Assembly: GCA_030604585.1 (NCBI GenBank)
Contig: JAUVVP010000166.1
Location: forward strand, 1-5,738
DNA length: 5,738 nucleotides
Reading direction: 5' to 3'
From: Planctomycetota bacterium
Lineage (GTDB): Bacteria > Planctomycetota > Brocadiia > SM23-32
Notes under the pieces: generated by a model
What the model was told of the DNA's origin: nothing
Database searches by the model: none
Seen by the model: the letters and a program-made list of their open reading frames with translations, nothing else
Translations under genes and position numbers: made by a program
Shown: piece after piece, positions 1 through 5,384 of the stretch
How positions within the stretch are numbered: position 1 is the first letter of the stretch
How the letters are laid out: the number at the start of each line of letters is the position of its first letter

Positions 1-1
1 G

Positions 2-1285
2 GAAGATCTGCTGAGTGATCCGTCGGCTCACTCCCACGACGGCCACCATTGCCGCCACGCAGACCCCCACCATCGCCAGCCTCGCCCACCTCCGGCCCGC
101 CCGTCGCCATAGCGTGTCGGCTTCCACGGCCGCGCCCATGATGATGAAGAAGGCCGTCGGAATGCGCCACCGCGCCAGCACCCGCATTGCCTTGAAGACG
201 GGCACTTTGCTGAGCCAATACGACGGGCTCCACGCATCAACCAGGCTGCAGCCCGCCAACAGGCAAAGAGCTGCCCCAAAGTGCCAGTACCTGGGTCCTC
301 GGAAGAGCGAGATGCAGAACAATGCGACAACGGGCAGCCCGATGTAGCATCCGTACTCCCACCATGGGCGTATTGCCCCCGGTCTCTGGTGAAGTAGGTC
401 CGTTATGGGGCTCAGGAACACCGCCGCCATATCTCCCCGGAGAGTCGCCACTGGCTCACTGGCGGTCACCGAATACTGCCTCACGTACCACATGGACAGG
501 CCCAGCCGGAAGCCGGCAATGAGCAGGAACACGCCGAAGGCGATAGCGATCCCTTGTGCCACCCGCCAACGTCGGCCAGCACAAGTCGCGAGCACGCAGA
601 GGGCAGCAACGGACAGAATGCAGGCCTGGAAGACCGCGAAGTAGTCGATCGTCTCCAGGACCATCAGCGCCATCCCGACGCCGAACAACCATCCGTAGAG
701 CGGCCGCCTGCCCAGGCTCAGAGCGAAGTGCAGCAGCCAGGGAAAGAAGTAGATGACGGTCGTGTTGAAGTGCCCCGCAGTGATGTGCATGGCGAGGCCG
801 CCACAGGCGATGAAGAGCAGCGCCCCGAACAGGGCGAACGGTCCGGACGCGTAGCGGCACAGCAGCCTCCTTGCCCCCTCGAAGCCGAGCAGAATGTGCG
901 CTACCACAGAGAGCTTCAGCCCCAGCACCGTGCCGAACAGCAGGACGAACGGCGTGTGCACCGACAGGACACCGACCTGCGGGTTGGCAAAAAGCGGCAG
1001 CCCGCCACAGCTCCAGATGTTCCACCACGGGAACTGCCCGTAATGGACGATGCTGATCCTGATGGCCTCGTAGGCCTGGAAGAAAAAATCCCAATCGTCC
1101 GGCCAGGCTCCGAGCCTTCGTGGGTCCCTCAGCAGGTTCCAGACGACAAGCACGATCCCGCCAACTGCCACCCCTGCAAACAAGGCCGCCACGAGCGCCG
1201 TTTCGTGCCGCGTGGGTTGCCCGCCCCGCAAGGGGTGGCGGGGCAGCGTCGGAATGCCGTCGGGGAGATGGTTCGAGCTATCCAT
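2..1285 (-). CDS. Polytopic membrane protein, YfhO/GT-C glycosyltransferase-like (3' end outside window)
   Basis: I translated this minus-strand frame by hand from the ATG at 1285-1283. It stays open for 428 codons and leaves the window at the left edge, so the C-terminus is missing. After a short Pro/Arg-rich cytoplasmic start come about ten hydrophobic segments, roughly at residues 28-50, 113-135, 148-168, 172-192, 198-236 (two), 243-262, 312-328, 334-348, 376-390 and 402-420. The first outer loop carries an acidic WPDDWD (61-66), then PWWN (86-89) and GLPLFANPQ (95-103). The WN...G.PL.ANPQ pattern and the later VPVFKAMRVLARWR (361-374) resemble YfhO-family and related GT-C membrane proteins. 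In GT-C enzymes such a loop-1 Asp is often catalytic; here D63/D64 are the candidates. Inferred role: transfer of a lipid-linked sugar to an envelope glycan or protein. GGGAGG at 1299-1304 lies 13 bases before the ATG, which is rather far; AGG at 1293-1295 is closer. The frame stays open upstream to a TAA near 1503, so a GTG start around 1459 cannot be excluded. Confidence 0.8.
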   Translation of the reverse strand, partial: MDSSNHLPDGIPTLPRHPLRGGQPTRHETALVAALFAGVAVGGIVLVVWNLLRDPRRLGAWPDDWDFFFQAYEAIRISIVHYGQFPWWNIWSCGGLPLFANPQVGVLSVHTPFVLLFGTVLGLKLSVVAHILLGFEGARRLLCRYASGPFALFGALLFIACGGLAMHITAGHFNTTVIYFFPWLLHFALSLGRRPLYGWLFGVGMALMVLETIDYFAVFQACILSVAALCVLATCAGRRWRVAQGIAIAFGVFLLIAGFRLGLSMWYVRQYSVTASEPVATLRGDMAAVFLSPITDLLHQRPGAIRPWWEYGCYIGLPVVALFCISLFRGPRYWHFGAALCLLAGCSLVDAWSPSYWLSKVPVFKAMRVLARWRIPTAFFIIMGAAVEADTLWRRAGRRWARLAMVGVCVAAMVAVVGVSRRITQQIF

Positions 1286-1441
1286 TTGCTGACCTGGGCC
1301 TCCCGACGCGTCCGCGTAGGTTAGCTGGTCGTTCCGCCCCAGCGGACGATTGGGAAGCGCGACCTCAGCGCTGGCATGGAACCCGCTGCCTGGGCGGTAC
1401 TTGCCGGCCGGTCCGGCTTCAGCACAGGCGGACTTCTTCTT

Positions 1442-1463
1442 ACAGGTGGCTGCGCACACCTGT
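1442..1463. repeat. Inverted repeat ACAGGTG-N8-CACCTGT
   Basis: A perfect 7-base inverted repeat with an 8-base centre (arms 1442-1448 and 1457-1463). It lies about 160 bases upstream of the membrane-protein start and shares two bases with a second dyad at 1462-1481. It could be an operator for a dimeric regulator or an RNA hairpin. No U-tract follows on the minus strand, where the next bases are AAGAAGAAG, so it is not a typical terminator. Confidence 0.5.
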
Positions 1464-1481
1464 CGCGTTTCGAAACCCGAC
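1462..1481. repeat. 20-base near-perfect palindrome centred on TTTCGAAA
   Basis: Half-sites GTCGCGTTTC and GAAACCCGAC pair at 9 of 10 positions, with the only mismatch at 1466/1477. The dyad has no loop, which fits a binding site for a dimeric protein better than an RNA terminator. It abuts the ACAGGTG inverted repeat and lies in the only non-coding stretch upstream of the membrane-protein gene. The bound factor is unknown. Confidence 0.5.
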
Positions 1482-1645
1482 GGCGAGGAATGGGCTCGGT
1501 GCAATTAACATGCCGTCAGGCCCCTTGCGCTGCCCCTGCGCTCTCTGGCCACGTCGTTGGCGTAGGACGCCCTCGGCGCACCAGCCACGCCTCCTGGCCT
1601 CTCGCAAGGTAGGAACACGGAACCCGCCTGTCCCTGCCATGCCAA

Positions 1646-1667
1646 GCGCGAGAGTCGAAACTCGCGC
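1646..1667 (-). terminator. Stem-loop after top6A, possible terminator
   Basis: Arms GCGCGAG (1646-1652) and CTCGCGC (1661-1667) form a perfect GC-rich 7-base stem with an 8-base loop. On the minus strand it begins 12 bases after the TGA of top6A (1681-1679). An alternative inner fold, GAGT-CGAA-ACTC, gives a tight tetraloop. The bases after the stem (TTGGC) lack a proper T-run, so it may be a weak or Rho-assisted terminator, or a 3'-end stabilising hairpin. Confidence 0.45.
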
Positions 1668-1678
1668 CGGCGCCCCCG

Positions 1679-2767
1679 TCAGGGCAGGAACTTGTCCACG
1701 TGGGACAGCTTCTCGGGCAGGTAGGTGTCTAAGACGTAGTTGAGGCTGTGCTTGGCGAAGGCCTGCTGCTCGACCCGCTGGCCCATCTTGAGCATCTTCT
1801 GGATGGCCTTCTGCCACGGCTTGTGATGGCGGAAGAACGGGTCGTTCCTGATCAGGTCCCTGGCGCGTTTCACGTCCACCTCGGTCAGCGGATGGGTCGG
1901 CAGGTCGTACTTCTCGATGTCGTAGGGGGTGACGCCGAGGAAGCTGGCCTCCGGCACGCAGAAGAACTCGTTGATGTGGGCGGCGTTGCCGCTGCCGACC
2001 TTCAGGGTGCGGTAGATGTTGCCGTAGCCGTAGGGGTCGCCGTCCACGAAGGCGTAGACGGGCATGCGGTTCTGCTCGCTGAGGCGGCGGATGAAACGCC
2101 GGCACGCCCGCGTCGGCACTCCGCCCATCGAGACGAGTATGCAGTTGGCCGTGCGCCAGAAGGAGTGGTTGTTGAGCCGCTGGAACATGCCCGCCGTCTC
2201 GATGGCCAGGATGAAGTCCGCTTTGGTCTTGAACTCCAGCTCCTCCACCGAGATGGGCACTGAGTAGGCCCCGCTGCCGAACCGGGTGCAGTCTATCTCG
2301 ATCTGCTCGCCCGTGGTGCGGTCGCGGTCAATGACGATGAGTTCGCCGGCCACTTCGCCGCCCTTCTCCTCGGGGATGAACCCGAGCTGCTCCCTGTTGA
2401 CGCCGAAGAGGGCCTCGACGTCCTCGATGACCGTGTCGGATTCGGGCTGCTCCTCGAAGCGCGCCTCACCCCAGTTCTTCGAGACGTAGTAGGCCTCCCT
2501 CTTTGTTACCTCCTCGCTGGCGTCTATCGCCTCTTTGGAGAGAGCCATCATGCGCAGTGTCTGCGCGAAGGTCTTGACGGTATTGTAGGTGAGGGTGCGG
2601 GTGATCTTGCCCTTCTTCAGCTTGAAGTAGCCCTCCTTCTCGTCGTAGGTGACGTTGCTCAGCGAGCGCTTGGGGAACTGCAACGTCGGCTTCCTCTTCT
2701 TGTCCACGTGCGTCTTGATCTGGCGGGCGCAGTCCAGTATCGCCGCCCGCGCCTTGTTCTCTGCCAT
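1679..2767 (-). CDS. top6A: DNA topoisomerase VI subunit A (Top6A/Spo11 family)
   Basis: A complete 362-residue protein, a normal length for Top6A. In an A2B2 enzyme the A subunit cuts both DNA strands through a tyrosyl linkage, while the ATP-binding B subunit drives strand passage. The winged-helix (CAP) domain contains TKREAYYVSK (88-97); by alignment with Spo11 RDIFY, the second tyrosine, Y94, is catalytic. FEEQPESD (104-111) and IEDVEALFG (114-122) are also family-typical. The Toprim domain has FILAIETAGMFQRL (185-198) with E190, and VDGDPYGYGN (241-250) with D242 and D244. The 52-residue spacing from E190 to D242 equals that recalled for the metal ligands of Methanocaldococcus jannaschii Top6A (E197, D249, D251). 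The family usually has Lys after the Toprim Glu; here it is Thr191. The ATG at 2767-2765 is preceded by GAGG seven bases upstream. The neighbouring genes are not a Top6B, although archaeal A and B genes are usually adjacent. Codon use is strongly GC-ending, like manC. Family assignment is firm; activity without a partner is unknown. Confidence 0.96.
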   Translation of the reverse strand: MAENKARAAILDCARQIKTHVDKKRKPTLQFPKRSLSNVTYDEKEGYFKLKKGKITRTLTYNTVKTFAQTLRMMALSKEAIDASEEVTKREAYYVSKNWGEARFEEQPESDTVIEDVEALFGVNREQLGFIPEEKGGEVAGELIVIDRDRTTGEQIEIDCTRFGSGAYSVPISVEELEFKTKADFILAIETAGMFQRLNNHSFWRTANCILVSMGGVPTRACRRFIRRLSEQNRMPVYAFVDGDPYGYGNIYRTLKVGSGNAAHINEFFCVPEASFLGVTPYDIEKYDLPTHPLTEVDVKRARDLIRNDPFFRHHKPWQKAIQKMLKMGQRVEQQAFAKHSLNYVLDTYLPEKLSHVDKFLP

Positions 2768-2814
2768 GTTCGCGCCTCATGCAAAGAGTCAATCCATGCC
2801 CTCCGTCACCAGAC

Positions 2815-2844
2815 AGGATAGGGCGCATGCGGGTCGAGAATCAA
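2815..2844 (-). promoter_or_regulatory. Candidate promoter of top6A
   Basis: On the minus strand, TTGATT (2844-2839) and TATCCT (2820-2815) are separated by 18 bases, each matching the sigma-70 consensus at 4 of 6 positions. Transcription would begin near 2808, leaving a leader of about 40 bases. It is weaker than the other two promoter candidates in this window, but it lies in the divergent gap where a promoter is needed. Confidence 0.4.
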
Positions 2845-2916
2845 GCCCCCGTTTCCCCAGGGGACGCCGGCTGTGGCAACGCCACCCGTGGCCTCTCTGC
2901 TGCGCGCGAAAACGCC

Positions 2917-2944
2917 TTGCAATGCGTTGCCGATGCTGTATTAT
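2917..2944 (+). promoter_or_regulatory. Candidate promoter of manC
   Basis: TTGCAA (2917-2922) and TATTAT (2939-2944), 16 bases apart, match the sigma-70 elements at 4 and 5 of 6 positions. The A/T-rich -10 stands out in GC-rich surroundings. Transcription would begin near 2951, giving a leader of about 70 bases before the manC ATG and probably also serving the gene behind manC. Confidence 0.55.
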
Positions 2945-3022
2945 GGCCTGAGGCGTCATTAGCGTGGGGTTGTGGCCCTTCGCTTGGTTTGCTTCGCGGT
3001 CGATCTACGAGAGGGCGTGCTG

Positions 3023-4123
3023 ATGCGCATCGTCATACGTGCCGGGGGCGTGGGGACCCGTCTGTGGCCATGGAGTCGGGGGGACCGTCCGAAGCAGTTC
3101 CTGCCGCTGTTCGATGGGCGCAGTTCCGTCCAGGTGGCCTGGGACAGGTTCGTTGGCTCCGGGCTGGCCGGCCCGGATGAGATCTACGTTTCGGTGGGCA
3201 AGCAGAGCCTGGACCTGGCGCTGGAGCAGCTCCCCGGGGCCGGTCGCGAGCAGTTCATCGTCGAGCCGGCGCTGCGCGACACCGCCGCGGCCATCGGACT
3301 GGAGACCGTGTGGGTGATGCACCGGGGCGGAGAGGCCATCATCGCCAGCGTGGGCAGCGACCACTACGTCGGCAGGCCCCAGGAGTTCATCAAGGCCCTG
3401 GCGGCCGCCGAGAAGTTCATCGAGCAACACCCCGGCTATCTGGTCGCCATCGCCTGCGAACCCACGCGCGTGGAAACCAACTACGGCCACATCAGGAAGG
3501 GCGAGACGCTGGCGGAGTACGACGACGTGGCCGTCTGCCAGGTGGCCGAGTTCACTGAGAAGCCCGACGACCGCACTGCGAAGCACTACACCGAGGCCGG
3601 CGACTATCTGTGGAACGCCAACTTCTTCGTCTGGGCCTCCGAGACCCTGATGAAACAGTTCCACGAGTTCGAACCGGAGATGTACGAACTGTTCGTGGAG
3701 CTGGAGGAAGCCATCCGGGAGCCGGACTTCCGCGAAGCCCTGCGCACCCTCTATCCGCGCATCAAGAAGGTGGCCATTGACTACGCCGTGCTGGAGCCCG
3801 CCGCGCGGGCCGGCCGCATGGCCGTCATCCCGGCCGCGATGCAGTGGAGCGACATCGGAAGCTGGGCCACCCTCACCGACGCCTTCCCGCCGGATGAGCA
3901 GGGCAACCTGCTGCTGGCCCCGGTGCTGGCCGAGCAGACCACCAACACCACCATCTTCGTAAGGAACCCCGACCGCCGCGTGGTCGCCACCATCGGCGTG
4001 GACGGCCTGGCGATCATAGACACCAAAGACGCGCTGCTCATCTGCACCAAGGAGCAGTGCGGCAAGGTCAAGCTCCTGGTCGAGAAGATGAAGGCCAGCG
4101 AGGAGTGGCGCGACCTGGTGTAG
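3023..4123 (+). CDS. manC: Mannose-1-phosphate guanylyltransferase (GDP-mannose pyrophosphorylase)
   Basis: A 366-residue cytoplasmic enzyme that makes GDP-mannose from GTP and mannose 1-phosphate, the donor for mannosyl, fucosyl and rhamnosyl units of surface glycans. The nucleotidyltransferase signature AGGVGTRLWPWSR plus PKQFL lies at residues 7-27. Further family motifs are EPALRDTAAAIGL (81-93), SDHYVG (112-117), ETNYGHI (151-157), FTEKPD (177-182), LWNANFFVW (196-204), DYAVLE (253-258) and QWSDIGSW (274-281). The length and absence of a C-terminal cupin indicate the short form without phosphomannose isomerase. The usual IMAGG or ILAGG is IRAGG here, with an arginine at residue 6. The ATG at 3023 was chosen because MRIVIRAGG aligns with the family N-terminus and GAGAGGG lies just upstream (about 3009-3015); a GTG at 2972 would add 17 residues without family similarity. 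Codons end almost wholly in G or C. No terminator separates it from the next gene, 69 bases on. Confidence 0.96.
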   Translation: MRIVIRAGGVGTRLWPWSRGDRPKQFLPLFDGRSSVQVAWDRFVGSGLAGPDEIYVSVGKQSLDLALEQLPGAGREQFIVEPALRDTAAAIGLETVWVMHRGGEAIIASVGSDHYVGRPQEFIKALAAAEKFIEQHPGYLVAIACEPTRVETNYGHIRKGETLAEYDDVAVCQVAEFTEKPDDRTAKHYTEAGDYLWNANFFVWASETLMKQFHEFEPEMYELFVELEEAIREPDFREALRTLYPRIKKVAIDYAVLEPAARAGRMAVIPAAMQWSDIGSWATLTDAFPPDEQGNLLLAPVLAEQTTNTTIFVRNPDRRVVATIGVDGLAIIDTKDALLICTKEQCGKVKLLVEKMKASEEWRDLV

Positions 4124-4180
4124 CTGGCGCGTGCGACGTTCCTGTACCCCCTGCAAATGCTGGTGGTCGGCACGGTTGTT

Positions 4181-4186
4181 GGAGGG
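4181..4186 (+). promoter_or_regulatory. Ribosome binding site that decides the start of the nuclease-like gene
   Basis: GGAGGG lies six bases before a GTG at 4193. The upstream in-frame ATG at 4157 has only CCCCCTGCAA before it and no Shine-Dalgarno match. This favours GTG 4193 as the start, removing 12 unremarkable residues. Confidence 0.6.
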
Positions 4187-4192
4187 CCTGAA

Positions 4193-5005
4193 GTGCGGCG
4201 GCCCCGTGGAACTTCGCGTGAGGACCCTCTGGACGCCGCGATACGCGAGATCTCGATACCGGAGAGCGAGGTATGCGCGTTTCTCAACTTCCGTGACTGC
4301 CTCAAAGAGCATTTCGGCCGTGACTGGTACTGCTGGCGGCGAGTGGAGGAAGACCCGCCGGACTACCTGTTGTGGTTATGCGGCCGTCAGGACCCCATCG
4401 GCGTCGAGGTAACGACGCTGAAAGCCTGCGAGGAGTTGCTGCGAGCCAACGCAACAGTTGACATGGCCCTCCGCTTCTTGCAGGAGGAGGCAGCAAAGAT
4501 CAAGGCCCCCGGGGCCATGGAAATCCTGTATGAGCCAGACTCACCAGAATCCGTTCCAAACCGTAGGGAGTATTCGCAGCAATTCGCGCCTTTGCTCGAT
4601 CACCTCCGCGGACTCACGGAAGCTGCAAGTGGCGAGCGCGTGATCACCGGCAGGTTCGGTAAGATCTCGGTATGGGGCTTAGGAAGAGCGTCCGGCGGCA
4701 TACGAATACTCAACCAAGGGTTTTTCCGCGTTGCCGACGAGAGTCATTGGGGCCCTGACATCAACGAGGCAATAAAGCGCAAGACAGACCTGTACCGCAG
4801 TGCGCCTCACGAGCCTTGTTGGCTCCTCTTGAACCTGAAGCCATATCTGGTGGCTGTCAACGAGGCCGAGCAGTTTGTGTCGACCGGCGTAAAGGTAGAG
4901 CACGCGGACGAGGTTGCCAGCGTCTTCGAGAGGGTTTACGCTGTCACGGGCTACATTCCGGCTGGGTCGCGGCCTCCACGGAGCCCTTTGCGGCGGCTCT
5001 TGTAA
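4193..5005 (+). CDS. Uncharacterised protein with PD-(D/E)XK nuclease-like motif
   Basis: A 270-residue soluble protein that I cannot assign to a named family. From the GTG start, a predicted helix (AFLNFRDCLKEHFG, 29-42) precedes PDYLLWLCG (56-64) and IGVEVTTLKAC (69-79). An Asp (D57), a strand, then Glu-x-Thr (E72, T74) resembles the PD-(D/E)XK core in the variant where Thr replaces the final Lys. Later NEAIKRKTDLYR (191-202) followed by CWLLLNLKPY (209-218) matches the basic helix plus hydrophobic strand seen in such restriction-like folds. No membrane segment or signal peptide is seen. Inferred role: a DNA-acting nuclease, possibly for defence or repair; catalytic activity is unproven. 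It follows manC on the same strand and probably shares its transcript. If an ATG at 4157 is used instead, the product has 282 residues. Codons ending in A or T are clearly more common than in manC, which hints at recent acquisition. Confidence 0.72.
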   Translation: MRRPRGTSREDPLDAAIREISIPESEVCAFLNFRDCLKEHFGRDWYCWRRVEEDPPDYLLWLCGRQDPIGVEVTTLKACEELLRANATVDMALRFLQEEAAKIKAPGAMEILYEPDSPESVPNRREYSQQFAPLLDHLRGLTEAASGERVITGRFGKISVWGLGRASGGIRILNQGFFRVADESHWGPDINEAIKRKTDLYRSAPHEPCWLLLNLKPYLVAVNEAEQFVSTGVKVEHADEVASVFERVYAVTGYIPAGSRPPRSPLRRLL

Positions 5006-5384
5006 GGGCGCCTTGTGAGACCGTGAGGGCGTGACAGGGAGCAACTGGCCGTGTCTGTTGAGACGCTCGGCTTGACTGCCGCGCCGCCGGCGGTAGGCGC
5101 CCCCGGCCGGGGCTGCTCGCCCGCGAGGTGACTTGACGGACGCCTGCCGGCGTGACATGCGAGGGAATGCCTGTCGTGCAGCAAACGGCGCCGCGGTTGC
5201 GCGGGGTGAGATCCGCGTGACCCGGCCCGCGGGGTCCGGGGGGACACGGTGGCCTTGCGCCGGCAGCGTCCGTCGGCGAGGCGTGCAGTTCCGGCGCGAC
5301 CATGCCTTGACAAATCCACGCGGCCGTGCCATAAAGGTGGGGTTCGTGGCAAGGCGGTCCATCGTTCGCCTGGGGGGAGACACG
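5006..5384. other. GC-rich non-coding gap with many short dyads
   Basis: No gene is supported in these 379 bases. Inverted repeats visible include CCGCCGGCGG (5084-5093), CCCCGGCCGGGG (5101-5112), CTCG-N4-CGAG (5116-5127), ACGCC-N4-GGCGT (5140-5153) and GACCC-N8-GGGTC (5219-5236). The heptamer GCGTGAC occurs three times (5029-5035, 5150-5156, 5215-5221). None of the hairpins has a T-run, so no clear intrinsic terminator for the upstream gene can be named. The right end carries a good promoter. Confidence 0.6.
5307..5335 (+). promoter_or_regulatory. Strong sigma-70-like promoter of the exported-protein gene
   Basis: A perfect TTGACA (5307-5312) is followed after 17 bases by CATAAA (5330-5335), which matches 4 of 6 positions of the -10 consensus. 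Transcription would begin near 5342, about 43 bases before the ATG at 5385. This is the best promoter match in the window and shows that the last gene is its own transcription unit. Confidence 0.65.

Larger units (their letters stand above)
1286..1678. other. Non-coding gap between top6A and the membrane-protein gene
   Basis: These 393 bases lie downstream of top6A and upstream of the membrane-protein gene, both on the minus strand. I see no convincing gene: the open frames crossing it are by-products of high GC and have no family-like sequence. It holds a stem-loop just after the top6A stop (1646-1667), two abutting inverted repeats (1442-1481), and a near-direct repeat of CCCCTTGCGCT (1521-1531) and CCCCTGCGCT (1533-1542). 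No good -35/-10 pair was found on the minus strand, so the promoter of the membrane-protein gene is unassigned. Confidence 0.6.
2768..3022. other. Divergent intergenic region between top6A and manC
   Basis: These 255 bases separate the divergently transcribed top6A and manC genes and contain a promoter candidate for each. A small stem-loop, GTGGC-AAC-GCCAC (2873-2885), lies between the two -35 elements, and a short dyad GCAA-TGCG-TTGC (2919-2930) overlaps the manC -35. No small gene is evident. Confidence 0.6.

Noticed and set aside
554..1324. A 256-codon open frame on the plus strand
   Set aside because: Its product is charged and low-complexity, whereas the opposite strand encodes a coherent membrane protein with family-like motifs over the same region.
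1440..2105. A 221-codon minus-strand frame overlapping top6A
   Set aside because: It is a frame-shifted reading of top6A, which is supported by catalytic motifs; the extension into the gap has no recognisable sequence.
2972..3022. A GTG start 17 codons upstream of the chosen manC start
   Set aside because: The added residues do not match the family N-terminus, and the ATG at 3023 has a better ribosome binding site.
3005..4312. A 435-codon open frame on the minus strand antisense to manC
   Set aside because: It mirrors manC and its product is low-complexity Gly/Leu/Val/Gln/His-rich sequence without motifs. GC-ending codons on the other strand remove stops, so it is a shadow.
4981..4999. GAGCC-N9-GGCTC as a terminator of the nuclease-like gene
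   Set aside because: It lies inside the coding end, has a short stem with a 9-base loop, and is followed by no T-run.
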